From positions 3,434,151 to 3,498,150 of the forward strand of contig NZ_JAPNJW010000002.1 in NCBI RefSeq assembly GCF_026626745.1: a stretch of 64,000 bases of DNA, written 5' to 3'. Under the pieces are notes generated by a model, which saw nothing but the letters and a program-made list of their open reading frames with translations, was not told the origin of the DNA and did not search any database. A program made the position numbers and the translations under genes. Source of the DNA: Nannocystis sp. RBIL2. GTDB lineage: Bacteria > Myxococcota_A > Polyangia > Nannocystales > Nannocystaceae. Within the stretch, counting starts at the first letter, position 1. Each line of letters starts with the position of its first letter. Of the stretch, positions 35,217-45,200 are shown one piece after another.

Positions 35217-35861
35217 ATGACATTCCTTCACCGCACCACCACCGCCTTCTCCGCGCTCCTGACCGCCCTCGTGGCCGTGACCGGCTGCAACGAGGCCGAG
35301 ACCGTCACCGCTCGCTACGCCGCGTTCACCCCGGGATCCGGCATCGTCCTCGCGCTCGAGTCGCCCGAGCGCGCGGCGCTCGAGCTCGCCGACGGCGCGG
35401 TCGTCGACCTCGAGCTCGGCGCCCCCGAGGGTGACGATCTGCTCGGCGCCTGCGACCAGGCCTTCAGCGACGGCGACCGCGCCGTGATGCCCGTCCTGAC
35501 GCGCCCGCTGGCCGTCGGCGACCTCGCCTTCGACGCCCCCGTCCTCGAGGCCAGCTGCGACGCCGAGACCGCCTCGAACGTGCTGGTCCTGCGCGAGTCG
35601 ACCGACGCCGACTGTGCTGCCGGCGAGTGCCTCGAGTTCGCCGCCCCCGAGGCGGTCGACTTCATCGGCGACACCCCGCGCACGCTCGCCGACAGCGAGT
35701 CCTCGCCCGAGGCCGCCTGCCTCCCGGTCGGCTACCGCACCTGCGTGAGCTGCGGCGGCGGCCTGCTCCGCCCGAAGACGATCACCAGCGTCACCGTCGG
35801 CCCGACCTCCTGCAAATACACCTACAGTTACGGCGACTGCACGCCGATCTGCGCCGAGTGA
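35217..35861 (+). CDS. Lipoprotein with C-terminal cysteines, unknown
   Basis: A 214-residue protein with signal ALLTALVAVTGC (lipobox V-T-G-C). The mature region is acidic and beta-rich. The last 45 residues carry CLPVGYRTCVSCGGG, CKYTYSYGDCTPIC, likely disulfides. No family recognised. Start ATG at 35217. Preceded by a long empty gap and followed by a palindrome. Confidence 0.7.
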   Translation: MTFLHRTTTAFSALLTALVAVTGCNEAETVTARYAAFTPGSGIVLALESPERAALELADGAVVDLELGAPEGDDLLGACDQAFSDGDRAVMPVLTRPLAVGDLAFDAPVLEASCDAETASNVLVLRESTDADCAAGECLEFAAPEAVDFIGDTPRTLADSESSPEAACLPVGYRTCVSCGGGLLRPKTITSVTVGPTSCKYTYSYGDCTPICAE

Positions 35862-36304
35862 GCGCCGGTCCGCGCCGACATGTCCGAACGGACATGAGCT
35901 GACGCAGAGGGCGTCGAGCGGCTGGCTCGGCGCCCTCGCCACTTTCTGTCGAGAACATGCACCCGAGCCCTCGAGCGACCCGACTCGGCGACGCCCTCGC
36001 ACGACCGCCGTGGACACGTGATCGCCCGGCGCGAGCCCGCCGCGGAGCGGCATCGCTCCGAAGCATGTCCGATACGACATGTCCCTCAAGACACGTCATC
36101 GTATACCGCGCCCGTGGCGACCTGCCCCAATTTCATTCTAAAAAATGTCCGGCGCAGCATCGCCCCGGTCCCCGGTCCCGGCCCCCGAGCGCCCCGGCGT
36201 GACCGCCCGCCCCGCGCCACGGACGCTCGTTTCGCGCCCCGGCCCGCTCACAACCGCCTCGCGCTTGCTCGCCGACGCCCGGCCGTTCACCCTGTGCGGA
36301 CTGC
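35862..36304. other. Non-coding gap of 443 bp with palindromes
   Basis: Two family units: 35877-35896, a perfect CATGTCCG-AA-CGGACATG, right after the lipoprotein stop; and 36056-36097 (GCATGTCC-GATAC-GACATGTCCCTCAAGACACGTC). A half unit AAAATGTCC lies near 36142-36149. No gene is supported. Confidence 0.7.
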
Positions 36305-39300
36305 ATGGCACCGCCTCGGAGCTCGGCCCCACGGATCCTCGGTCTCGCGGCGCTCGGCCTGCTCGGCGGCATCGCCTGCAACGAGGACCCGTGCGGACCG
36401 CACGCCTGGTGGTGCGACCGGCCCGACGACGCGCAATGGCAGCAGCGAACGACCCCGGTCGAGGACGCGGTCCTCGTCGACTTCGACGGCGACGGCGCCG
36501 ACGAGGCCGTCACGCTCTCGCGCGACGGCATGAAGCTCACCCTCGCGCGCGGCCCCGACTCCTCCAGCTTTCGCTCGAGCCTCGTGCTGACCGAGAGGCC
36601 GGTCGCGCTGGCGGCCTTGCCCGGCGAGGTGGCCGTCGCGCTGGCCTACCCGCCGCAGGTGGCGATCTTCGGCATGGACGCCGACGGTCGGCTGGCGCGG
36701 CGGCGCGACATCCCGCTGAGCGACGACCCGACCCGCCTCGACGCCGCCGACCTCGACGGCGACGGCGCCCCGGAGCTCGTCATCGCCGTCCGCGACGCCC
36801 GAGCGATCGCCGTCGTCGATCCCCGGACCGGCAGCCTGCGCACCTACCCGGCCGGCCAGGACCCCGTCGACCTCGAAGTCGGCGACGTCGACGGCGACGG
36901 CCGCCTCGACGTCGTCGTCATCGATTTCTTCGGGGAGGCGCTGCACGTGCTGCGCGGCGCGGGCGACGGCACGCTGAAGCCTCCCGTCGCCAGCCCCTCG
37001 TCCGCGGGCGAGTTCTACCTCGCGCTCGTCGACCACGACGGCGACGGCGACCTCGACGCGGTCGCCCGCAACGTCAGCGCCCAGACCATCCTGTTCCACC
37101 GCAACGACGGCCGCGGGGGCTTCTCGAGCCCCACCGCGCTGCCGATCGCCCTCGCCACCCAACCGACCGCCGGCCTGGCCGCGAGCCCCGCCACGGCGAG
37201 CGGCCTGGTGAGCGTCAGCGTCCCGCAAGGCGACGCCATCGCCACATGGGTCGGCAAGGGCGCGGCCTGGCTCGGGCGCGTCGAGGGCTGGCTCGCGGAC
37301 ACCCGCTGGGTCGGCAAGGGTCCGGGCGATCTGCTGCTCGTCGGCCTCCGCAACTACCTGGCCGCCCTGGAGTGGGAGTCCGGGACCACGCCGATCGAGG
37401 TGTGGCGCAGCGGGCTGCTGCCTCCCCCCGACAACGCCCGCGCGCTGGCCACCGGCGACCTCGACGACGACCACCTGCTCGACTTCGCCGCCGCCTCCGG
37501 CAAGCTCCTGCACGCGTTTCACGGCCGCGCCGATCGAGGCTTCGATCAAGAGCTCCTTCTCGAGCTCGAAGCGACCCCGACCGCGATGGTGATCGTCGAC
37601 GTCTCGGGCGACGGGCGCGACGACATCGTCTTCAACGAAGCCGACGAGGTCCGCGCCCTGATCGCCGGCGAGGACGGCCCGTTCCTCGCCGGCCCGCGCG
37701 TGCCGCTCGACATCCCGGCGCGCGCCCTCCTGCCGCTGCGGGTCGGCCCCGACCTCCCGCTGGCCCTCACGGTGCTGCCGCTCCCGCGCAACTACACGGA
37801 GGACGAGGTGCCTGGGGCGCGGGTGCTCCGCTTCGGCCCCGACGGCTCGCCCACGACCACGGCGGCGATCGACGACATCTTCGTCGACGCGGCGGCGGCC
37901 GTCGACTTCGACGCTGACGGCGTCGACGAGCTCCTCCTCCTGGGCCGCCGCGACGAGGCCCTGGTGGTCACCCACCTCGCGCCCGCGGGCGACGCCTACG
38001 AGCCGACCTTCGAGTACGACCTCGAGGAGCTCCTCGGCCGCTTCCCCTCCCGTCCGCGCGACCTCACCGCCGCCGACCTCGACGGCGACGGCGACCTCGA
38101 GGTGCTCTTCGGCTTCAATGAGTCGCGCGCGCGCATCGACGGCCTCGCCGACGGCGCGCCGGTCGCGACCGTCGAGGAGCAGCCCGCCCCGACCCACCTC
38201 GTCGACTTCGACGGCGACGACCTGCTCGACGCGGTGCGGCTCGACTTCCAGAACCTCGACTACCAGCGCGGTCACGGCGACGGGACCTTCGCCGCCGAGA
38301 CCGTCCGGCACTGGTTCTCGCGCGGCGTCGAGTTCGCGCTGGCTTCGCGGCCCGACGGTCAGTTCGACATCGCCGAGCTCGCGTACGACACGGTCGCCAG
38401 CCACATCGTGCGCGAGGTGATGCGGCCGGTCGCGACCGACATCACGTTCGCCATGAACGGCGCCGCCCTCGACCTCCTCGCCGCCGACCTCGACGCCGAC
38501 GGCGACGACGACCTCGCGCTCCTCACCGAGCACGGCATCGCCTGGAGCTGGGGCAGCGAGACCGAGCCGCTCGCTCGCGGCGAGGGCGTCACCTTCCTCG
38601 GCTGGAGCAGCGGCCTCGCAGTCGGCGACCTCGACGGCGACGGCTCCGCCGAAGCGCTCACCGTGGACAACTTCATCGGCGAGCTCCGCGCCTTCCACAC
38701 GCATCCGCGGCTCGCGGAGCAGCCGCTCCTGTTCGAGACGCCCCGCAACGCGGCGTTCAGCGGCCTCGCCGTCGCCGACGTCGACGGCGACGCGCACCCC
38801 GATGTCCTCGCCTTCTCCATGGGCGACGTCATCCGGCTCGACATCGCCTACGGCACCGCCACGCCGTTCGCCTTCGCCGCCTGGCAGACCGCCTTCGAGC
38901 TCCCGCTCGAAGACCAGGCCAGCTTCCAGCTCGGCGACATCGACGGCGACGACGACCTCGACGTCCTGCTCGACCCCTGGAAGCTCCCACCCGTGCTGGT
39001 GCGCAACACGGGCGCGCGCGCCTGGGCCGACGCGGTCGGCCTGCGCGGCAGCAGGGCCCGGTTCGCGCCGCTCGGCGCCGACGCTCGCGTCGAGCTGGTG
39101 ACGCAAGATGGCCCCACGATCTACCGCCACGAGGCCGGCGACCCCGAGCGGCGCGTCGCCCTGGTCCGGGACGACGCCGCGATCTTGCTGACCGCCGCCG
39201 ACGCCGACGGCGACGGCCGCTACGACCTGACCGTCTCCGAGCCGAAGGCGACGTTCGTGTGGCTGCGCCGCGACGACGGACCCGTGCGCATCGAGCTCGC

Positions 39301-39415
39301 CGCGGGCCCGCTCGCCGCCGTCACCTACCCCGACATCGACGGCGATCGCCGCCCCGACCTCGTCGCCCTGCCTCCGAACGGCGAGCACCTCTTCATCCGC
39401 CGCAGCGGCCGCTGA
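36305..39415 (+). CDS. Large FG-GAP repeat lipoprotein
   Basis: A 1036-residue protein with a lipobox (LGLLGGIAC, Cys at about residue 25) and at least ten calcium-loop FG-GAP/VCBS repeats of the type DxDGDG(x)xE, for example DFDGDGADE, DLDGDGAPE, DVDGDGRLD, DHDGDGDLD, DVDGDAHPD and DIDGDDDLD. The repeats suggest one or two beta-propellers on the cell surface or in the periplasm, of the integrin-alpha type. Ligand and role unknown. The kinase at 27899 carries the same repeat type. Ends in a palindrome cluster before the Sel1 gene. Confidence 0.88.
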   Translation: MAPPRSSAPRILGLAALGLLGGIACNEDPCGPHAWWCDRPDDAQWQQRTTPVEDAVLVDFDGDGADEAVTLSRDGMKLTLARGPDSSSFRSSLVLTERPVALAALPGEVAVALAYPPQVAIFGMDADGRLARRRDIPLSDDPTRLDAADLDGDGAPELVIAVRDARAIAVVDPRTGSLRTYPAGQDPVDLEVGDVDGDGRLDVVVIDFFGEALHVLRGAGDGTLKPPVASPSSAGEFYLALVDHDGDGDLDAVARNVSAQTILFHRNDGRGGFSSPTALPIALATQPTAGLAASPATASGLVSVSVPQGDAIATWVGKGAAWLGRVEGWLADTRWVGKGPGDLLLVGLRNYLAALEWESGTTPIEVWRSGLLPPPDNARALATGDLDDDHLLDFAAASGKLLHAFHGRADRGFDQELLLELEATPTAMVIVDVSGDGRDDIVFNEADEVRALIAGEDGPFLAGPRVPLDIPARALLPLRVGPDLPLALTVLPLPRNYTEDEVPGARVLRFGPDGSPTTTAAIDDIFVDAAAAVDFDADGVDELLLLGRRDEALVVTHLAPAGDAYEPTFEYDLEELLGRFPSRPRDLTAADLDGDGDLEVLFGFNESRARIDGLADGAPVATVEEQPAPTHLVDFDGDDLLDAVRLDFQNLDYQRGHGDGTFAAETVRHWFSRGVEFALASRPDGQFDIAELAYDTVASHIVREVMRPVATDITFAMNGAALDLLAADLDADGDDDLALLTEHGIAWSWGSETEPLARGEGVTFLGWSSGLAVGDLDGDGSAEALTVDNFIGELRAFHTHPRLAEQPLLFETPRNAAFSGLAVADVDGDAHPDVLAFSMGDVIRLDIAYGTATPFAFAAWQTAFELPLEDQASFQLGDIDGDDDLDVLLDPWKLPPVLVRNTGARAWADAVGLRGSRARFAPLGADARVELVTQDGPTIYRHEAGDPERRVALVRDDAAILLTAADADGDGRYDLTVSEPKATFVWLRRDDGPVRIELAAGPLAAVTYPDIDGDRRPDLVALPPNGEHLFIRRSGR

Positions 39416-39420
39416 GCTCG

Positions 39421-39484
39421 AGGACATGTCCCCGAGAGCATGCTCTGGAGAGCATGCCCATTCGAGCATGTTCTTGAGAACATA
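39421..39484. repeat. Palindrome cluster in a convergent gap
   Basis: Three units in 64 bp: GGACATGTCC-CCGA-GAGCATGCTC; perfect GCATGCTC-TGGA-GAGCATGC (39438-39457); and perfect ATGTTCT-TG-AGAACAT (39468-39483). They begin 5 bp after the FG-GAP gene stop and end 20 bp before the Sel1 gene stop. Confidence 0.9.
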
Positions 39485-39504
39485 CGGCATCCCTGCCGAG
39501 ACGC

Positions 39505-40449
39505 TCAGCCCTCGCTCGGCGCGCCTTCGGCGTCCGCCTCCCACTCGTCGGGGTCGAGCTCCACCGCCTCCGCCATCTCGCGCCAGTCGAAGTCGAGCGC
39601 CTCCGCGGCGCGGAACCACTCGCGGGCCCGCTCGGGCGAGCGCGGGACGCAGTCGCCGGTCGCGTACATCGTCCCGAGAGTGGCCGCCGAGCGGCCGTGG
39701 CCCGCCTGCGCCGCGCGCTCGTACCACGCCAGCGCCTGCGCCGGGTCGCGCTCGACCCCGCTGCCCGTCGCATAGAAGCCGCCGAGGTTGCCCATCGCTC
39801 GCAGGTTGCCGGCCTCGGCCCCGCGGCGGCACCACGCCAGAGCGAGCTCCTGGTCTTCGGGACAGCCGATCCCGCGCGCGTGCATCACGTACAGCTCGAA
39901 CATCGCGTCGGCGTCGCCGCGCGCCGCCGCCTCCTCGTAGCACGTCCGCGCCCGCCCGTAGTCCTGCGCCCCGCCGAAGCCGAGGCTCGCGTACAGCCCG
40001 AGCATGAAGTGGACCCGGCCGTCCGCGTCGAGCTCGCGCGCGGCCGACAACCAGCGCAGCGCCTGCGCGTGCCGGGCCTGCCCCCACGGCCGGCCGGCGA
40101 TCTTCGCTGCCAGCACCGCGCTGGGCCCGTGCCCGGCCTCCGCCGCGACCGCGACCGCCGCGAAGGCTGCGTCCGGATCGCCGTCGGCGAACAGCAGCCG
40201 CCCGAGCTCGCACGCGGCCTCGTGAAGGCCCAGCCCGGCCGCCTCCCGCAGCGCCGCCCGGACCGCCTCCGCCAGCCGCGCGACCACGTCATCGTTCACC
40301 GGCGTGAGACCGAGCATCGCGTCGGTGGCGCGAAACTCGAGCGCGACCCTGGCCGCGCGCGCAGCGTCGTACAGGCCGCGCGCGTCGCCCGAACCGAGCA
40401 GCGCGAGCAGCTCGTCATGCTTGAGGACGGCGTCGAGGGTGCGGGGCAT
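39505..40449 (-). CDS. Sel1-like repeat protein
   Basis: A 314-residue helical protein with Sel1 (36-residue TPR-like) repeats, for example AQALRWLSAARELDADGRVHFMLGLYAS, ARTCYEEAAARGDADAMFELYVMHARGIG, LALAWCRRGAEAGNLRAMGNLGGFYATGSG and ALAWYERAAQAGHGRSAATLGTMYATGD. Such repeats are protein-binding scaffolds. No signal peptide is visible, so cytoplasmic. Start ATG at 40449. Divergent from the SOUL gene by 273 bp. Confidence 0.85.
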   Translation of the reverse strand: MPRTLDAVLKHDELLALLGSGDARGLYDAARAARVALEFRATDAMLGLTPVNDDVVARLAEAVRAALREAAGLGLHEAACELGRLLFADGDPDAAFAAVAVAAEAGHGPSAVLAAKIAGRPWGQARHAQALRWLSAARELDADGRVHFMLGLYASLGFGGAQDYGRARTCYEEAAARGDADAMFELYVMHARGIGCPEDQELALAWCRRGAEAGNLRAMGNLGGFYATGSGVERDPAQALAWYERAAQAGHGRSAATLGTMYATGDCVPRSPERAREWFRAAEALDFDWREMAEAVELDPDEWEADAEGAPSEG

Positions 40450-40722
40450 GATGCGGACTTGTCCGAAAGGACAGGCGAGTGCGCGATTGTACCTCGCCGC
40501 CTGCCCCCGCCGAGCGGCGCGATCGTGTCCTCGCCCTCGACTCTCGAGCCGCCCGCGCACGCAGCGCGACCGGACACCGAGCTCGACGGCAGCGGCCTTC
40601 ATGACCCCGCTGGAACGCCCCGGGCACGCCGCTCCGGGCCCGACAGCGCCGCGGACAAACCCCGGCCCGGCTTGCGGGCCCGGCGGACGGTCGTAGACAG
40701 CGGCACGCGAGGGGTACGAGCC

Positions 40723-41346
40723 ATGCTGACCAAGATTCCGTTCACCGAGCTCCTCAAGTCCGTCCCCGGGTTCTTCGGGATCCGCCTCGAAGAGCAGCCG
40801 AAGTACGAGGTGGTCGAGACGATCGACGACGTGGAGATCCGCCACTACAAGCCGGCGCTGCTGGCCCGCCTGACGGTCGAGGGCGAGCACGACAAGGCCG
40901 TCGACGAGGCCTTCGACCGCCTCGCCCGCTACATCTTCGGCGAGAACAGCAAGCAGGTCCGCATGTCGATGACCGTCCCGGTCGAGCAGCACGCCGAGGG
41001 CGAGCGCATGGCGATGACGAGCCCGGTCCTGCAGAAGCCCGGCGGCCACGGCTGGACCGTCGCCTTCTTCCTGTCCAACGACCTCTTCACCTCCGAGGCG
41101 CCCCGCCCCGACGACCCCGCAATCGAGCTGATCCACGAGCCCGCCCGCACGGTCGCCGCCCTGCGCTACCGCGGCAATTCTTCGGAGAACAAGCGCGAGG
41201 ACTCGCGCCAGCGCCTGCTCGCCGCGCTCGCCAAGAATCCGCGCTGGCGGATCGCCGAGGACGTCTACTGGGCCCAGTACGACGCCCCGTTCACCCTCCC
41301 GTTCGCCAAGCGCAACGAGGCGCTGGTCGAGCTCGAGCCGCGCTGA
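40723..41346 (+). CDS. SOUL/HEBP heme-binding family protein
   Basis: A 207-residue protein with the SOUL fold hallmarks: YEVVETIDDVEIRHYKPALLA at the start, MSMTVPVEQ and MAMTSPVLQ (the conserved M-T-x-P-V strands), and VAALRYRGNSS. SOUL proteins bind heme or related tetrapyrroles. No signal peptide is obvious, although the N-terminal KIPFTELLKSVPGFFGI is amphipathic. Start ATG at 40723. Confidence 0.9.
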   Translation: MLTKIPFTELLKSVPGFFGIRLEEQPKYEVVETIDDVEIRHYKPALLARLTVEGEHDKAVDEAFDRLARYIFGENSKQVRMSMTVPVEQHAEGERMAMTSPVLQKPGGHGWTVAFFLSNDLFTSEAPRPDDPAIELIHEPARTVAALRYRGNSSENKREDSRQRLLAALAKNPRWRIAEDVYWAQYDAPFTLPFAKRNEALVELEPR

Positions 41347-41370
41347 GCTCCGCACCAACCGGTCCTCGAA

Positions 41371-41392
41371 GACATCCTCGCTCGAGGATGTC
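41371..41392. repeat. Variant palindrome (GACATCCTCG) after the SOUL gene
   Basis: Perfect 10-bp arms GACATCCTCG / CGAGGATGTC with a two-base loop, 25 bp after the SOUL stop. A sequence variant (ATCC in place of ATGT) of the family; strongest hairpin after this gene. Confidence 0.75.
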
Positions 41393-41505
41393 CCGCGGCG
41401 ACCTGGAACCAACGCTGCCGGGCCGGCCCGGATGACGGCGCTGCCCTGCGCCGGCGGCGACACCGTCTTCCTGTCCCTCGGGACGTCTCACCTAATGCTC
41501 CTTCC

Positions 41506-41528
41506 GACATGCTCCAAAGGACATGTCC
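41506..41528. repeat. Dispersed palindrome before the ICMT-like stop
   Basis: GACATGCTCC-AAA-GGACATGTCC, 8 bp before the stop (minus strand) of the ICMT-like gene, with a degenerate CTGTCCCTCGGGAC unit at 41471-41484. Together with 41371-41392 it fills the convergent gap. Confidence 0.8.
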
Positions 41529-41535
41529 AGCGCCC

Positions 41536-42144
41536 TCACCCGCGCAGCAGACCTAGGCCCGGCACGAAGCGCCCCACGCGGCCCGCGTAGCTGCGGTACT
41601 TGCCGCCGTGGACGCGCAGCAGGTGCGGCTCCTCCACCACGCGCACCTGCAGCTCGACCGCCAGCAGCAGGCAGGCGAACGCCGCCACGGCCACCGCGTT
41701 GGGCAGCAGCACCACCAGCGCCGCCGCCGTGAACAGCATGCACGAGAAGATCGGGTTGCGAACCAGCGCGAACGGCCCCTCGGTCACGAGCTCGGTCCGC
41801 TCGTCGCTGCGCACCCCGACCCGCCACGAGCGGCCCATCGCGGTCTGGGCCGCGTAGGTCGCCGCGATCCCGAGCAGCACCGCCGCCCCGCCGAGGATGA
41901 ATTGCCCCGGCCCGATCTGCGGCGACGCCACCCACCCGAGCAGCCCGGCGATCGGCGCCAGCAGGCTGAGCACCACTCCGGCGATGAACAGCGCCCCGCC
42001 CCACCACTCCGCGGAACCTGGCCTTCCGGACAGCCCGTGGAAGCCCGTCGAGCCGGTCTCGCGCAGGTGGCGGTAGGTGCGGAGGCCGAAGGCGACGGCG
42101 TAAAAGCCGAGGATCATGAGCAGGGCGACGACTTCGAGACGCAT
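41536..42144 (-). CDS. ICMT/PEMT-family membrane methyltransferase
   Basis: A 202-residue protein with four or five membrane helices and the C-terminal SAM-binding pattern of isoprenylcysteine carboxyl methyltransferase-like proteins (GPFALVRNPIFSCMLF, RVVEEPHLLRVHGGKYRSYAGRVGRFVPG). Bacterial members are often linked to heavy-metal resistance genes; their substrate is unknown. Here it lies just downstream of czcA on the same strand and has its own MerR-type promoter element (42162-42192). Start ATG at 42144. Confidence 0.85.
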   Translation of the reverse strand: MRLEVVALLMILGFYAVAFGLRTYRHLRETGSTGFHGLSGRPGSAEWWGGALFIAGVVLSLLAPIAGLLGWVASPQIGPGQFILGGAAVLLGIAATYAAQTAMGRSWRVGVRSDERTELVTEGPFALVRNPIFSCMLFTAAALVVLLPNAVAVAAFACLLLAVELQVRVVEEPHLLRVHGGKYRSYAGRVGRFVPGLGLLRG

Positions 42145-42161
42145 ACGAATTCCTGCCCGCC

Positions 42162-42192
42162 AATGTGAACCCTGCACTCGCTACAGGGTCAA
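42162..42192 (-). promoter_or_regulatory. Second MerR-type promoter/operator, for the ICMT-like gene
   Basis: On the minus strand: -35 TTGACC (42187-42192), a 19-bp spacer holding the dyad ACCCTG-N9-CAGGGT (42169-42189), and -10 CACATT (42162-42167). The dyad and the 19-bp spacing match the czc operator at 47813-47843, but the -10 is poor. Transcription would start a few bases before the ATG at 42144. Confidence 0.65.
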
Positions 42193-42202
42193 GCGGAGTT
42201 CG

Positions 42203-45200
42203 TCACGGCACGCGCACGCGCGGCCCGAAGCGGGCGTACACCGCCGGCAGCACCAGCAGGGTCAGCAGCGTCGCCGACACCAGCCCGCCGATCACCACGG
42301 TCGCCAGCGGCCGCTGGACCTCGCTGCCCGGCGCGCTCGACAGCGCCATCGGCACGAAGCCCAGCGCCGCCACCAGCGCCGTCGTCAGCACCGGGCGCAG
42401 CCTCAGCTCGGCCGCCTGGGCGATCGCCTCGACGTGGCCCTCGCCGTCGGCTTGCAGGCGCTGGGCGAAGGTCACCAGCACCAGGCCGTTGAGGACCGCC
42501 ACGCCGAACAGGGCGATGAAGCCGACGCCGGCGGAGATCGAGAACGGCAGGTCGCGCAGCCACAGCGCCACCACTCCGCCGACCACCGCGAACGGCACAC
42601 CGAGGAAGATGATCGCCGCCGAGCGCATCGACGACAGCGCCGTCCACAGCATGAACACGATCAGCGCCAGGGCCAGCGGCACCACCATCATCAAGCGGTC
42701 GCGCGCGGCCAGGTAGTGTTCGAACGTCCCGCCGTACTCCACGCGGTAGCCGACCGGCAGCGTCACCCCGGCGGCGAGCGCCGCCTGTGCGTCGGCCACA
42801 GTCGACCCGAGGTCGCGCCCGCGCACGTTGAACTCGACGATCACCCGCCGCGACTGCTTGTCGCGGTTGACCAGCACCGGCCCCGTCGTGTGCTGCAGCG
42901 TCGCCACGTCGCCGAGCGGCACGATCTGCCCGGTGTTGGCGCGCAGCGGGATCGCCGACAGCGAGTCGAGGTCGCCGGTGATCGGCTGGTCGAACTTCAC
43001 CATCATGTCGAACCGGCGCTCGCCCTCGAGCACCTGGCTGACCTTGTGCCCGACCGCGATCGCCTCGGTCGTGATGTTGATGTCGGCGATCGTCAGGCCG
43101 TAGCGCGCCAGCTTGGTGCGGTCCGGATCGATGCGCAGGTACTGCAGCCCCTGGAGCTGCTCGACGCGGGCGTCGACCACCCCGCGCACCCCCTTCACGC
43201 GGTCCAGCACCGCCTGGCCGAGCGTCCGCAGCGTCTCGAGGTCGGGCCCGTAGATCACCACCCCGACGTCCGAGCGGATGCCTGCCACCAATTCGTTGGT
43301 GCGCATCTGGATCGGCTGCGAGATCGCCCCGGCAATCTCCGGCACCACCTGCTCGACCAGCTCCGACATCTCCTCGGCGATGTCGTCCTTCGTCAGCCCC
43401 GGCCGCCACGCCTCGCGGTCCTTGAGCTGCACGTACACGTCGGACTGCTCGACCCCCATCGGGTCGGTCGCGATCTCCGGCGAACCTGTCCTCGAGACCA
43501 CATGGACGATCTCCGGGATCTCCCGCAGCGCCCGCTCGATCCGCTGGCTCGTCGTCACCGACGTCGACAGCGCCGTCCCCGGCATCCGCCGCGCCTCGAT
43601 CAAAAGGTCGCCCTCGTCGAGCTGCGGCACGAACTGCGCCCCCAGGCGGCCGAACAGCGCCACCCCGGCGGCCAGCGCCAGCACCCCGACCATCATCGTC
43701 AGCCAGCGCCAGCGCAGCGCCGCCCGCAGTGCCGGCGTGTACAGCCTGTGGGCCGCGCGCAGCAGCAGCGTCTCGCGCGCGTCGGGGTGCGGCCGCACCA
43801 GGTAGCTCGTCAGCACCGGCACCAGAGTCAGCGAGAAGATGAACGCCCCGGCCAGCGCCAGCAGCACCGTGTAGGCCATCGGGTGGAACAGCTTCCCTTC
43901 CATCCCGGTGAGCGCGAGGATCGGCAGGTAGACGATGGCGATGATGATCTCGCCGAACACCGCCGCCCCGCGGACCTCGAGCGTCGAGTCCTGGATCACC
44001 TCGATCCGCTGCTCTACCGACAGCTGCGTGCCTGCGCGGCGGCTGGCCTCGCCGAGCCGGCGCGCCGCGTTCTCGACCACGATCACCGCCCCGTCGACGA
44101 TCAGGCCGAAGTCGATCGCCCCCAGGCTCATCAGGTTGCCCGACAGCCCGGCCGCGTTCATCACGATCACCGCGAACAGCATCGACAGCGGGATCGTCGT
44201 CGCCACCACCAGCCCCGCGCGCAGGTCGCCGAGCAGCAGCAGCAACACCAGGATCACCAGCGCCGCGCCCTCGGCCAGGTTGGTCGCCACGGTGCCGATC
44301 GTGCGGTCGACCAGCAGCGTGCGGTCGTAGAACGGCTCGACGTACACGCCCTCGGGCAGCGTCGGCGCCAGCTCGGCCAGCTTGTCCTTGATCCCCTGCG
44401 TGACCGTGCGCGAGTTCTCGCCCATCAGCATCAGCGTCACGCCGACCACGACCTCGCCCTCGCCGTCCTTGGTCGCCGCGCCGCGCCGCAGCTTGGGTCC
44501 GAAGCGGACCTCGCCGACCGAGCTCACGGTGATCGGCACGCCCTGCGGCGTCGCCCCGAGCACCACGCGCTCGAGGTCTTCGCGGCTGCGGACCAGGCCG
44601 TTCGAGCCGATCACCACCTGCTCCTGGTTGCGCTCGATGTAGCCGCCGCCGGCGTTGGCGTTCGACTGCGCCAGCGCCTCGGCCACCTCCCCGATCGACA
44701 GGCGCAGCGCCTGCAGCCGCTCCGGCCGCAGCACCACCTGGTACTCGCGGTTCTCGCCGCCGAAGCTGTTGGTCTCGACCACCCCCGGCACCGTGCGCAG
44801 CTGCGGCCCGACGTACCAGTCGAGCAGCTCCTCGAGCTCCATCAGCGAGTGCGTCTCGCTGCGCAGCGTGAACTGGTAGATCTCCCCCAGCCCGGTCGAG
44901 ATCGGCCCCATCTCCGGCGTCCCGTAGGCCGCCGGCACCGCCTCGCTCGCCTCGCGCATGCGCTCGTTGATCAGCTGGCGCGCGAAGTAGATGTCGGTGC
45001 CGTCCTTGAACACCACCGTCACCACGCTGAGCCCGTACTTCGAGACCGAGCGGACCTGCGTCATCTTCGGCAGGCCCGACATCGCCCGCTCGACCGGGAT
45101 GCTGATGTACTGCTCGACCTCCACCGGCGACAGCGCCGGCGCGGCCGTGATCACCTGCACCTGCACGTTGGTGACGTCGGGCACCGCGTCGATCGGCAGC

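Noticed and set aside
36287..40213. 1308-codon open frame on the minus strand opposite the FG-GAP lipoprotein
   Set aside because: Antisense of GAC/GGC-rich repeats gives V/A/E runs; a GC-content artefact.
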